A DNA stretch of 64,000 nucleotides from Bagarius yarrelli. Its lineage: Eukaryota; Chordata; Actinopteri; Siluriformes; Sisoridae. This document shows positions 21,210-34,900 of the stretch, in pieces. Position 1 is the first letter of the stretch. Each line of letters starts with the position of its first letter. The stretch lies in NCBI GenBank assembly GCA_005784505.1, contig VCAZ01000148.1:185001-249000 (forward strand), read 5' to 3'. The translations under genes were made by a program, and so were the position numbers. The notes beneath the pieces are model-generated. The model saw nothing but the letters and a program-made list of their open reading frames with translations, had not been told where the DNA came from and made no database searches.

Positions 21210-22900
21210 AGAAACAAGTACAGAAAGAATTTTAGGGAATAATAAACGTGAATTGATAATATACATTTTTGGTTAACCGCAGTGTCACAATAATAATATG
21301 TTTATTGTGGTTATTTTTGAAAACTACTATTATTATTTTTTTTAAAACATGGCATTTACAAAAATTGGTAAATATTATGTTCACTCATTTGCAGTTTCTG
21401 TTTAAAAGGCTTGTTCCAAGCCAGAACTGGCAAATCTTTGGTACAGTGTCCAACTTAATGAGTTTTTTGAGATACGAGTTGTCTCTTGTCCGATTTTTAG
21501 TTTTGAGTTGCAAGCTAAATTTCGGGTTATGACCCAACCGCTAGTTGGCGCAGCAAACGCCATAGTAAACGCCGTAACATCCTTCCAGCATCCCATGTCT
21601 CACTCGATAGCTACCCAGACATTCGCGTTACTACAAAAATAGTAACAAAAAAATGGCATCTTAATTCATTTCAATGGGTAAAACTGATTTAACATAAGAG
21701 TAATTTGAGTTACAAGTTCCGTCACTGAATGAATTAAACTCGTAAGTCAAGGCACCCCTGTACTTTAAATGCACGTTGTTTAAAAGCTTTGCTGGATGTA
21801 AGAGATCCTCACAATAAAAAAAATGCATCGTTTGCATTTAACAAAACATAAATTATAAAAGAGTTTGTTCTTAAATGCTGTCAGTCTTTAGAAACTACCA
21901 TAATACAATTTGACAGTTTCCTTTTTATTATATCTCGGGTTTACAGTAGGTATGAAGTTAGACACGTAACATATCTTTGCCCTAATCATAAAAATAAAAA
22001 GTATTTTATAAAAAAACGGTGAAAGTTGATTCATTTAATTCAGGTTATAATTACAAAAATGCATACGCAACAAAATACCATTAAGCATAACAATAATGTT
22101 TAGAGAACAACATAGTGGAGCGATTGAAAAGATTCAACATTCAAAAAACTTTATTAATCCCGGGGAATTAAAAATGCACTTGAAGTACTTTGTACATGTT
22201 TTATCTTAAATTATCACTAACTAAACTGTATTATTTTACAAGGGTTTTAATTATACGACAGTTAATTACTTGTTTAGCACACGAAAGTTTACAAACTTGT
22301 TTCCTTGCATAATTTATATATTTAGCTAAAGTAAAATAAATAATTTGTTCAATTTAACAAGTCTTCACTCTATTATGACCTGGATCCTATCAGAAATTGC
22401 ATGAATATATTTTATGTTTTTATAAAACATGATTCACTTTAATTGTCTTGTTTTTGCAGATTTCACCCAACTCATCCAAACCCCTTTTTCTATCAGTTTA
22501 GAATAAAAAACCTATGAAATTATTTTCTATTGAATTCAGATGGTCAAATGAATCGAAGTTGCTACAGCACAGCCAGAACACTGCTATTGGAATGTAGTGC
22601 AATGCAATGCAAACTTTCTACAAGCATGTATTTTAGCAAAGGTCTTTATATACCTGCATTAAAAAAATTAAGAACGGAAAAGCAACTAGTTCTTCCTACC
22701 TTTGTTTATTGGGTGCTGCTTTACATCTGCTCAGTTTCCCTTAATAGTAAAATAAATTGGTAGACGGTTCAGGGTCTGTGTTTAGTTTTCGGGATGAGAA
22801 TGAGCTGACTGGAGACAGAGGTTGCTCTGGGATTGTGGTGAGTAGTTCACAGAGCTCTTTCTGCATACTTTGAAAAGTTTTCAAAGGGGGCTGTGCAGAC
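21210..22900. other. loxl3 upstream region with repeat fragments
   Basis: This is presumed 5' UTR intron and promoter region. The stretch 21440-21770 has features of a dispersed DNA-transposon remnant (AATTAAACTCGTAAGTCAAG, then GCACCCCTGTA). About 22142-22180 (AAAACTTTATTAATCCCGGG) looks like a short LINE tail. No open reading frame here looks coding. Confidence 0.4.
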
Positions 22901-24056
22901 TGTTCCATGTGTTTGTAGTTGTTATGAAAATTCTGGACCTTTTCTGGGAGTCAGACTCTTTAAACTCCTGAACGGCTCATTGCTATTTTTTTTAATACAC
23001 TGATGTTATTAGTCCTCGTTTAGTGTTTAAATCAGGGGTGTCAAACATACAATCAGCTGGAATTAATAGTTCTCGTTTGCACTACAAGAAATGCTTGTGC
23101 TCTAACAAAAATTAATTGGATTAAACTGGACCTGTTAATTAAACTAAAAAAGCGGGAAAATAAGTTGTTCTCAGTCATTTCAGAAGGGGGCGAAATAGAG
23201 AGAACGATTCTAATGTAAATGCCTTTATTTTATACTTTTTTACAGCACAGTGATCTGTCCTCGCATATCTCATCTTAGTAAATTTGAGTCAGAGCGCAGG
23301 GTCAGCTATGATTTTATGGCAGCGCCCCTGGAGCAGGAAGGGGTAAAGGGTCTTGCTCAAAAACTCCACAGTAGCTGGCTGTGGTGGAACTTGAACCCAG
23401 GTTTTCCTGATCAGATATGCTGCTAAATCTTAACAGGTGTGTTCTGAGTCTGGATTTAAGATGGCTACTGATTTAACACATCTGATCGGTGCTGGTTTAG
23501 CCGGTGTAATAGCTAAAATCAGATTCTTCTTGTTTAAAGTAGACTGTTGGTACGTCTCGCTGACTTGATCCGATCGATCCGAGTGATCTGATAAGTTTAT
23601 ATTCAGTGTGCATGTCTGAAATGTATTTAGGTCCTATAGGCCATTAAGTGGTTTATAAATGAGTAACAGTACTTTTTAAAATTAATTCTAAATGTAACTG
23701 CCCACCAGTGTAAAGACCTGAGAACTAGTATATTGTAGGGTGTGTGTGTGTATTCTTCAACTTATGAGGAACAGAAACAAAAATCACATACACCTTTCAG
23801 ATGAAAGAAGTAGTTTGCCACATGTTTGTTGTTGAATATTAAATCTGCAATATTTTTGTTTTTACATAAATACCAAAAATTTCATATAGATTTCGAGTGT
23901 CTTCTTTTGTGGTTGTTGTAAAATTAAAATGTAAAATAATGCAAAATCTATAAGGTTGAATGCTACTGGACTAACTCCTTCACATACTGAGGAGGAAAGC
24001 TTTTGTTTAGATTAGATTAGGTAGGTAGGTAGGTAGGTAGGCAGATAAGTAGGTAA

Positions 24057-24236
24057 GGGGAAGTGGTGGGTCATGGTTAAGGTGTTGGACTACCAACCTG
24101 AAGATTGTGGGTTCGATTCCCAAGCCACCACTGCTGGGTCCCTGAGCAAGGCCCTTAACCCCCAATTGTTCACTTGTATGAAGAGATTAATGTAAGTTGC
24201 TCTGGATAAAAAGTCTGCCAAATGCTGTTAATGTAA
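24057..24236 (+). repeat. tRNA-derived SINE, family A
   Basis: It starts GGGGAAGTGGTGGGTCATGG, has a B-box-like GTGGGTTCGATTCCCAAGCC, CTGAGCAAGGCCCTTAACCC in the body and the tail TTGCTCTGGATAAAAAGTCT, and it runs into a GATA microsatellite, which probably grew from the SINE tail. Confidence 0.85.
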
Positions 24237-27200
24237 GTAGATAGATAGATAGATAGATAGATAAGCTATAGTTACTTGAGTATAAAATATCTTTGTGAGT
24301 ACTAAAGGTAAAATATCCACTATTCTGAAAAATTGTGAAAGAACATTGCATGGGAAAAAGTTACATAAAGTTACATAAAAATGTAAAGGAATGGAGGGAT
24401 ACATGAAAAAAGAGAAGAGGATAAAAGCATTTTAACTTCAAATATCACTGCCATGCAGGGAACCCTAAAGCAGAAAAAAATTAGATACAGATGATCCAAT
24501 GTTCTTAGCTAGCCTTAGATTGGGAGCTGTTGTAAGAGATAACTAGATAAAATGAGAAGCTACGTTCTGAAATTTGTATGTTCAATTGATCTCCTGATTA
24601 GAGATGCAAATTAAGTTAATTACAGATGGTTGATTTGAGTGACCTAATATTTTTTTCCAATTCATGTACGCAGAATTAAATGAAGTTATTTATAGTGCAG
24701 TGTAGTGTAGTTTATGTATAAGTCTCGTATTTTGGTGCTACGAATGTGTTCAATTGTGTTCTTGACAAATTTTGCACAATAAATAAAATATTTCCAGCTC
24801 ATATATGCCAGTGTGTGTTCCTTTGATTTGTATCAGCAATAAAAATACCCAGTGGCAAAGTGGTCCCCTGATAAATGTTACCCTCTATTTTAACCTTGGT
24901 AAAGGCCACTATAACCAGTCATGCTCATGACTTTCTTTCTCCACCTCATTGCTTTCCCAGTGTGAGAAAGACATGAGCGTTGCCTCTTTGAAGCCTGTCA
25001 TGCCTCCTGAACAGTCCCATCTCAGCTTATCATTCTTTTCCCCCTGCTGAGGGCAAAGTGACCTACAGCATAGAGAAGTAGATTAAGACCATCAGGTCAG
25101 AATTTTTACTTCCTTTACTCTCTGCCTCTGCAAAAGCGAACATCGCAGCATTATATCACACTGGTGCATATTGATAATGTAATTAAGTGGATTTGTTTCT
25201 ATAAGACGTTTTTTAATAGTGTTGGCGGACCTTGTCATATTGTTCGATTTTTTCTCATTTTTATATTCCGCCAGGATGAAAATAAAATCTTTTCCAGACT
25301 CCTTTGTGGCTTAGCATGCGTCAGAGTGCGCTTGATACATTCTGACATTCACCATGTCATTGGCCTCACTCCATTACCTTACTAAGCAGGAAGTTTGCCT
25401 CATGAGCGCTGCTTCCTGCGGGACAGTTAATGTCACTGATTTGCTCTTAGGCTCATAAAAGCAATAATACATACTGGCGTAAAGCTAGAGAGCTGTAAAA
25501 AGCCCAGCCTCTTTCTTTAACTCCAAATGTAATCAGTAGCAGGAATGTGGTATGTACAATGGAGTGTTAGAGAGATGATTGACTGGATTGGATGTGTGAA
25601 AAGGGGGATAATCATCTGGCATAGAAGCAGTGATCACATTCAGTCCTGTAATCAGACATTGAGACTGTCCTATGTTGTGTTTCTCATTCTGGCTGGTTGG
25701 AAGGATTACTTTATTTTCTGCAGAAAACCTGTGAGCTATAGGTGAATTGGTGAGCTTATTTAAACCCACACCATGTCTCTTTACTTTATTAAATTCACAA
25801 AGCAAATGGTAATTGGTGCAGTAGTTGGATGTGGTTTGTAAGAATGGGGCAACAATTGAAAGCGCGAGAGGTAAAAATGCTGATTTTAAAATTACACCAA
25901 AATGAAAAGGTGAGAGATAGAGAAAGAGAGAGAGAGAGAGAGAGTAATATTTATAGATTCATTCGAAACCTTCCAACATCACAAACCTTTCTGATTTTGA
26001 ATATTTATGCCAAGGACAAACTAGCTATTAAGGAGATGTCAGACTATACGTCAGTAATTTATAAAAAGACATGAATTGAATCGATATGCTGGTAATGTTT
26101 CAACAGAAGCCTTGCCGAAATCATTAAGCTTAATTCGTCAATATATTCTCAATTCTAAAGCAGGTATTGACCAACGCTAACGCTATGTCATCGTTAATAA
26201 CCACGCCGACAGAGTATTGAGCATTGCAATCAACTTGGCATAATTACTATTCTGTGAATTAACACAGGCAGAGGAATGAAGAGAGTGATTAGCAGCTAGG
26301 AAAAAAAAAACACAAGATGCTTATTATTTCCCCTGCGGAGCACTATAAGACAGGGTAGAACTGATAATGAGACTCCAATAAATGACACCAAAGTTATCAG
26401 TTTGACCATGAGAAAAATGAAATACAAATATTAAATCTAAAATACATCTAATAGGGGTTATGTAGTTCTTTTGGTAAATGTCTTTAAACCTGCCATGTAC
26501 ACATGAATAAAATGCTAGTAATAGTAGTGGAACGGATAGAAAAGCTTTTAAATGACTCAATTATTAAGTATTGAAGCGTTAAACAGTATCAGATCGGATT
26601 TACGTTATGGTTTAATACAACCATGTGAGACAATGTTAGCACTAGGCTAACTTTTATGTATTAGCACTTAGCACTTAGTATTATCAGTATATAATACTGA
26701 TATATTATTGTATATAATATAATATGGAGTGATGAAAATAACAGCATTGCTTTTTTCTAAGATAGCAGTCAAGCGAAGTACTGTTTCCACCGGTACAACA
26801 CTGTTACCATTACTGACAATAAAATCCAGCGTCACAATAATTTAGCTTACTGAAGTGGTTTTTGTCTGAGCAGATTCAAGCACATGCACAGTCACACACA
26901 CTAACGACAAACAACCGAAAACTCATACTACTTCGGTATGTATTATATTTATGTAAGTCGGTACTTCCCACCCATTCAAAAAATTGAATATATTCTATAT
27001 AGTATAATTACGGGGAGTATGAAAGTAATTAAGACGTACTGCAGGAGTCAAAGCGACGGCAAGTCCAACGAGCTCAAACCGGAAGTATAAGCAATACTTT
27101 TTCCCTCGATGAAATGAAAGACAAGACTCTTTATGTAACATGTAACCTATTACCTAGAAAAAAGAGTCTCTTCACGACGGTGGCAAGTAATTCTAATCTA

Positions 27201-27388
27201 ATGACGCACCTCACATCATCACATGAAACCACACATTACAATAGTGTAGATTAAAGTACAATGTTTTATAATGATCATTTATTCAATTTAGTGTCTATTT
27301 GATTTATTTAACACATTTAATGTTGAGGAGAATCCAAGTTGTTTGACATTTAAACATTTTTATAATTTTTTTTATATGTACTCTATGC

Positions 27389-27651
27389 CAGTGGTTCCCA
27401 ATCCTTTTTTTGTCTGAGATCCCTTTTTCCCCAAGAAATTCTAGGGAAAAATTACTATCAGCTGCTAAAGGTGATTTAGTAAGACGAATTACAAATTTGT
27501 CTTTTTTTTGGTCAACCAGGGGATCATGGATAAATTTAGCTAATGCAATATGATCGTTCTCCCAAATGCTCACTGCTCAACACTTTTAAAAGTATAACGC
27601 GACCCCCCACCGACCCCTTGTGGGTCGGGACCCCCCTGTTGGGAACCGCTG
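27389..27651. mobile_element. Non-autonomous hAT-type element with 8-bp target duplication
   Basis: The ends are CAGTGGTTCCCAATCC and GTTGGGAACCGCTG, inverted repeats of the Charlie/hAT type. The flanks are CTCTATGC (27381-27388) and CTCTACGC (27652-27659), an 8-bp target duplication with one mismatch. The interior carries no intact transposase; an 89-codon frame on the minus strand is not recognisable. Confidence 0.85.
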
Positions 27652-28416
27652 CTCTACGCAATAGGTAATTAGCTACCTTTATCATGATGTAACTCAATCA
27701 CTACGTCAGTTAATTAACTATAATGAGTAACTATAACTAATTACTTTTTAAAGTAACATGCCCAACACTGGTAATTAGTGTAAATCTGGGCGCAATGATT
27801 GCTTCTGAAATGTAAGAACACTTTCTACATTCTAAATAACAAGTGTGTTGATCTCTCTGGGAGTCATTAGTGAGATGTCGTGGTGTTTACTCTGTTACCT
27901 GGTTACAAGGCTCAGGTAGGGGACATCTGCGGTTGTTGCTACAAATAAAATAACCTGATATATAATATTCTGAGTAAATTTTAGAGACGTGAGTTGTGTT
28001 TAGTAATATAGAAGCTCTAATATCGATTGAATTGTGTTTGTATTCACAACATGAGTTCATCAATGTTATTTCACCTCATACTCATGTCCAAACCGGGATC
28101 AATGCAATACACTTGTTGTTATGAATGTCCATTAGATGGAGCTGTGGTATACTAGAAGATACTATAAGTGTGTGAGTGTGTGTGTGTCAGTGTTGTAATA
28201 GATTGGCAGAGACAATATGAGAAGCACAGATAATCTGTCTTCATTTTCCATAGAATATTAAATTACATGCCTGCTTTTATCACTTATGTGCCAGAACATG
28301 AATAGGAATTCAGCTTGACAACACACCAGTTTTGTGACAGAGGCTGCAATTTTATCACACCCCTACAAAGAGAACTTAAAGTACTAAAGTCTATCATATT
28401 AATTAGGAAGCATCTG

Positions 28417-28417
<1 letters not shown>

Positions 28418-28479
<62 letters not shown>
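28418..28479. repeat. TA dinucleotide microsatellite upstream of kctd8
   Basis: About 31 uninterrupted TA units, roughly 470 bp before the kctd8 start codon. Such runs are prone to length change and can form cruciforms. Confidence 0.95.
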
Positions 28480-28481
<2 letters not shown>

Positions 28482-28599
28482 TAGAATCTGTCACACACAC
28501 CGATACACTGATTCTCCTTTAAAAGGCAGAACCATTTGGCTGCTCCTCCCCCTGAACTGTGAATGATGTCATCGTGGCTTCCCCAGACCATGGACAAAT

Positions 28600-28948
28600 G
28601 ATTTGAAGCCTCTCAGTGAGGCTTTACTCTCTCCCTCTCGCTCTCCCCATGCCTCTTTCTTTCTTTCTCTCTATTACTCACTCCTTTGCAGTCTATCTTG
28701 AGTTGCTGCAGCTGAAGGAACTTGGCTTCCTTCTCTCTATCTCTCTTTTTTCTGACTCTCCCAGTAGAGATGTAGCCCTCTCCTACTCAAAATTTCATTC
28801 CAATTTGCTGATAAAGTGCTGAAGCCTTGATTGAGCTCTCAGTTTACTTCAGTCCTCTGCCGCTCCATGGATCTTATCATTTCTGCTTTCTGACCTCCTG
28901 CATTCTTTCTCCTGTAGCTTTTCTCCTCCTTCTTCTCCAGCCTGGACC
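28600..28948 (+). promoter_or_regulatory. kctd8 5' region, pyrimidine-rich, possible UTR splice acceptor
   Basis: Long CT runs lead to TCCTCCTTCTTCTCCAG at about 28924-28940, only 8 nt before the start codon. It reads as a strong acceptor, so a noncoding first exon further left is possible; alternatively the run is simply 5' UTR. I see no TATA box that decides between these. Confidence 0.35.
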
Positions 28949-31900
28949 ATGGCCATGAAGGAGACGGTGCTGCCCATCAGCGAGGTGTGCAGCCCTTTCC
29001 CAGAGGTGATCGAGCTAAATGTTGGTGGACAAGTGTATGTGACTAAGCGCACTACCCTGTTGAGTTTTCCTGACACAACTCTTCATGCCATGTTTGCACG
29101 GCGGGCACCTGGTGAGTTGCCCCGAGATAGTCGTGGTCGCTTTTTTATTGACCGTGATGGTTTTCTGTTTCGCTATGTCCTGGACTTTCTGCGTGACCGG
29201 CATGTGGTTCTGCCAGAGCACTTTCCTGAGCGTGAACGTCTGCAGCGTGAGGCAGAGCACTTCCAGCTGAATGAGCTTTTAAGGTTGCTAGGGCCACCAC
29301 GCATTGCCAAGCAGGGCTCGCTTAACGATGAGGGCTGCCACAGTGACATCGAGGAAAGTTCTCAGAGCAGCGAGCTGCCTGGACGCACCCTAAGTTTGGA
29401 GAAGAGATCAGGGTTTATCACCCTTGGCTACCGTGGCTCCTATACCACTGTGAGGGATAACCAAGCAGATGCCAAGTTTCGACGCGTAGCAAGAATCATG
29501 GTGTGTGGACGCATCGCTCTGGCTAAAGAGGTGTTTGGTGAGAGTCTAAACGAAAGCCGTGACCCAGACCGGCCACCTGAGAAGTACACTTCTCGCTTCT
29601 ACCTAAAGTTTACCTACCTAGAGCAGGCCTTTGACAGACTGAGCGAGGCTGGTTTTCACATGGTGGCTTGCAATTCTTCAGGGACATCTGCCTTTGTTAA
29701 CCACTACAGAGACGATAAGATTTGGAGTAGCTACACCGAATACATCTTTTTTAGTAAGTATTAGAGGATTTATTTGTCTCGAAATCCCAAATGCTGTCTT
29801 TCTTTTTTATTTAGTTACTTTTTCAGTCATGCAAAGTCATCTTTACATATTATTACATTTTTCTTTCTACCCTCTCTCCAAAATAAATCCCTGCCTCCTA
29901 ATATTGTTTCCATCATTTATCACATTTTATTTTTTACATTCACACACACGGATATATATATGAATAGGCAATAAGTGTTTCATCATACAAATGTGTGTGA
30001 TAATTGGAGCCCTTTTTGCCACAGGCTTGAATGAAAAAAATGTAAATGCAAGCCCCAAATTGCATTAGTCGTGTTAGCATGAGCTCCAGCTATAACCAAG
30101 TCATGCTTTGCTGATTTTGTGCAATAAGGCTTTTTCTCAGGTCTTAAAAACTTAGGTGTGGTTTGGTTGTAACTCTGATGTTAGTGGTAAGACAAAGGGG
30201 AATATAATCATAATATCTAAAAAACTTTTATTAATTATTAAACATAAAATAATTAAATGAGAATAGTAGATTTAGATGCTTTACATAGTGCTTTGCTTTT
30301 CTTTGCTCTGTGTTAGGGTTAGTGATTCTTATTAATAAAAAAAAGAACACTGCCAGCACTTTTGTGTGTGGTACATGGTTTGTACCCATAGCAGATTCAA
30401 ACTTGTGTTCATGGCTGTGAATTCCAGTTCTGTAGTATTCATAATGTTTCAACAAAGCTGTGTATTTATGTAAAGATATGTTTGTATAGGGAATTACTCG
30501 ACTGTGTGCAAGAGTGTGTACAGAGATAAGGCTCAGTGTATGAATATGCAGTGTGGAGGAAACACAGATAAAACGGGCAAGTTATTGACTAAAAAGAGGC
30601 ATGACTGGTTTGGGGGAAAGTTAATAGAACCTCAGTTGTAATCCCACAGCTGCACACCACAGATAACCATACCATGTGTGGCTTTACTGTTACATCATGT
30701 AGTTACAACATGAGGAAACTCACCAGCGTTTTACGTTTACATTAATACACTCTGCTTCTTTGTCACACTTAGTTACTCTGGAACTTTCCCATTGAAGGCA
30801 TTCTGTCAGTCGGCATTGTGTAGATTCAGCAGTTTCTGGTGGCCTAAACACTATCAGATTTACAACCTAAATTCTAATATTTGATCCATTAAATTGTATT
30901 CATTTATTCCCAACAGTTTATTCGCTTCATTTCGTAGTGTTTCTCTTGTTGCACTGCTTCCAGTATGTGTATGTGGATGTTAGATTTTTTTGTCCAATCA
31001 GATTTCAGTTTCTATGTGCTGCCATGTTAATCTAATCTGCCCAGAACCTTCAGAATCAGAAGTGCTGCCCATGTATCTTAAACTATATTAGCAAAGGCTG
31101 ATTTGCTAATGCATTTATGTATTAATGTATTAATAAACTTTATTAAAGTTTCTTTAACCAATCAGATTTTTAAACCCACCCCCTGAGGCCCGCTAGCTGG
31201 CGCACGATGACATCAGCATTTTTCCATCTTCTGATTGGTTGATCAGCGTAAATTCTTACAGCCTATCACAGACTACAGACTAGCAAAAAAATGTTTGTAC
31301 AGTTGGATTGAAATTTTTACACCCATCTGCTGACGGAGAAGGAGAAATTGACTTGGTCTCGGACATACATAAAAATACGTTTTAAGGCGGACTTTTCCGG
31401 AAAAGTTAGACATCATGAGGAGAGGTCGTGCTAACCCCGAAGCTAACTAGCTTGTCTTAGCCTCTTCCAGACCAGTGCTGCCGACCAGTAACGCTGACTT
31501 ACAGCCTTTGATTTATTATACATTTTTTTTTTGTTTTTGTGATGTTATATTAATATTAAGATAAATTCTAAACTGCTTCAGTTGATGTATGTGGTGCAGT
31601 TGCGATTGTAGTATAGAGGTTTGGAGTCTTAACAGGGTTTCTTGCTTTTCACACTCAATACGCAAAACGCCTCTATTATGTTCCGTTATTATGTTTCCGT
31701 ATAGTTTTGATGGTTTCTATAATTGCGACGTGATAGTGGTAGTATTATGAGATGTATCAGTCGGGTAAGTCCCCACTGAAGGCCCAGGTACCAAATACAC
31801 CGCCCACCAGTGAGGTTCAGTATACTGCTTGCAGCCCAAAGAGGAAAGAAAAAAGAAAAAGAACAGTCACAGTGGTAGAAACAGAGCACTCTGTGGAAAA

Positions 31901-34900
31901 GCATTGGACATAAAAGAGCACAAACTGAGAAGACAAAGAAATGTTAGACTAAAAAAGGAGTAAAGAATAAGTATAGGAAGTGAGAGACATCAGCAGTAAG
32001 ATACATCAGCAGTATAAAGAATGAAAAATTGGGGGAAAAAGAGAAAAAGGGAAATTATTTTAGGGAGAGCAGTCACTGGAGGCCATGTAAGTGCTGGGCT
32101 GTAGACAGCTGCCATGTCATCTGCTCTCTTTCTTTGCTCCCACACTCCCTCCTCATCCATACTTGATTAACATAATGATGGCTGTCTAGGGAGCTTTGAG
32201 GAAGCGTACCGGCATGTCAGAGATGGTTACAGCATATAGGGAAATTTCTACCTCACAAGAAGACTAATGTTTAAAGACTGAATCTGGGATGTCAGAAAGA
32301 CTGGTTAATTTATTGATTAATATTTTAGAAATTTGACCACTAATTTAGATTAACTAGATTAGATTACAATGGACTAATTACATGCCTAGTATGTAGTCTA
32401 ACAATGACTGTCTGATTCATTCATTCATCTTTTATACCTGCTTATTTCCTAATTCGGGGTCACAGGGATCTGCTGGAGCCTATCTCAGCCGTCTCTAAAG
32501 GGGCTTAGCACTGTTGCTAAAACACTTCACGTAAAAAACGCTTAACGCGACTTAACGCATTTAAACTGTGTTTTAAAAAGATTAAACTTAGTACCTCATT
32601 ATTAATAAAGTATATTATTTACTATTTAATTATGCGTTAAATGTTTTACTCCCCTTGAAAACACTTAACATGGCTTAATACAGTGTTTTTGAAAGATTAC
32701 ACTCAGTGAACACATTATTAATAAAGCATACTTACGCTTTCTTTCTCGACTGATGAGCTTGTTTGTAAATAGTGTCTTTCTTCTCCTTTCGGCTGTTCCT
32801 TTTTAGGGGTCGCCACAGCGAATCATCTGTCTCCACCTAACCCTATTCTCTACATCCTCTTCACTCACACCCACTAACTTCTTGTCCTCGTTTATCACAT
32901 CCACATACCTCCTCTTTGGTCTTCCTCTTTACCTTCTGCCTGGTAGCTTAATTTCTAACATCCTCCTACCGATATATTCACCATCCCTCCTCTGTTCATG
33001 TCCAAACGACCTCAATCTGGCTTCCCTGACTTTCTCCCCAAAACATCTAACATGATTCATCCCCCGAATGAACTCGTTCCTAATCCTGTCCAACCTCATC
33101 ACTTCCAAAGAAAACCTCAACATCTTCAGCTCTGCTACTTCCAGCTCTGCCACCCGTCTCTTCCTCAGTGCCATTGTCTCTAAACCATACATCAAAGCTG
33201 GTCTCACCCCTGTCTCTAAACCATACATCATAGCTGGTCTCACCACTGTCTCTAAACCATACATCATAGCTGTCTCACCACTGTCTCTAATCCATACATC
33301 ATAGCTGCTCTCACCACTGTCTTGTACACCTTCCCCTTAAATAACTTCATTACATTTATTTTAATGTGTAAAATGTGTTAATTGTATACTGCAATTAATC
33401 TAAAACTAACAATTAATCGCTAAAGCTCCAAAACAGGCAATAAATCGCAATTATTTATTTAACAATTAATCACCACCCAAATTTTATCATGACACGAAGA
33501 CACGTGCAACGCAGCTGTTAGCGAAGGGACCGGGTATTTGTAAGTATGTTTCACGTATCTGTGAGCGAGTGAGTGAGTGAGTGTGTTAGGGTGGTCCTTA
33601 CCCCAGTGGCATATCTCATATCTCATTATTATTCCACTGAATGAGTGACTGATATGCATGGCTGAGCGCTTCGTCTCTGTGGGTGAACGTAAACTCTGAT
33701 TGCATCTCTGTCAGCGAGGAGATGGCACAGATACATACACAGGAGGATGACGAATAAATCCTTGTCATCTGCCAGACGCACTCATTCTCCAGGTTCCTTC
33801 AAACACCTTTATGATTAAGGCGGCTGTTGTTCTGCTAGTTTTATCCAGATAGTGGAAGCTGGTTCTCATCAGCCATAACTATCCTCAAAAGTAAATGACT
33901 GTGCCTGTTTTTTTTGTTTTTTTTTATCACACTCTCTGTTGGTGTACTTTTGTCAAGATCTCCTACCTGACGAAACATATTAAAATGTATGAAAAATGTC
34001 GAAAATGAAACTTGACATTTTACTTGACACCAAAGATGGATTGGTAAGAAATTGTGACATTTGGGAGTCATTTACCGTCGTCTACATGCCATATCAGCCA
34101 CAATAAGATCAGAAATCAGTACAAATCAGCTCAGATCAAGTGTGATCTTTAAAACCTGAAGGATGGCTGTGTCAAGGCTTAGTGAATATACAGACGAATC
34201 AATCATCCTTGATAGAGAGCATCAATAGAAGGGGTGAATACTTGACATAGAGGCCAGGTTATTTATAGACATAAGTAGTACAACTGGATATTTACATGTA
34301 AATGTAGTCTGGATATCATCCTCTATACAGCATATTATTGCTTTAGTTGCAGGAAAATGTGTTGAGAAAAATTTTTCATTTCATTTTATTGCCTATTTCT
34401 TGTGCTCCAGCGACCCAGGGTCGATTCCCTTTCATAAGAGTCACGTGCATTATTCCATTCATTATTCCATTCCTATATCTATCTATATTCCGCATAATCC
34501 ATTAAACTGTGATTTTTTTCGCTGGATGTGCATAGTAAAAGGTTCCAAGAGTGCAAAGACTTTTTTACTAGCTGCTCAAATGACAATTTATTCATAATGA
34601 AACAGCGGTGGACTTGTTGTTAATACCTTATTTTTTATAGGCTTTTGTCAACACATCCTTTTAAAACTGTTCAGTACAAACCCAAATTCATTTACTGACC
34701 CTCAACAGGAAAAACAGCCAGATCAGTCATATATTGTCTTTTAAATATTATTTGCAATTAATTATAATACTTCACCTAATACTGTTTTTGTGGGTACATA
34801 GTTCATAGTTAATATAACACAGCAAAGCAACAATGCATTAATTACACTGCATTCTTTAAAATTAAAATGACTTAGGGCAGTTATTTAATAAAATATTTTA

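Larger units (their letters stand above)
23000..28880. other. Intergenic region between the divergent loxl3 and kctd8 genes
   Basis: I find no convincing exon. Contents: a repeat piece at 23260-23430 (CGCAGGGTCAGCTATGATTT), the dispersed repeat at 23565-23740, GGTA and GATA microsatellites (24019-24042, 24237-24264) around a family A SINE, a GA run at 25920-25944, an hAT-type MITE at 27389-27651 and a long TA run at 28418-28479. The last 350 bp before kctd8 are rich in pyrimidine runs (CTCTCTCCCTCTCGCTCTCC). Confidence 0.5.

Noticed and set aside
29015..29260. Minus-strand frame opposite kctd8 exon 1
   Set aside because: Shadow of the BTB domain coding sequence.
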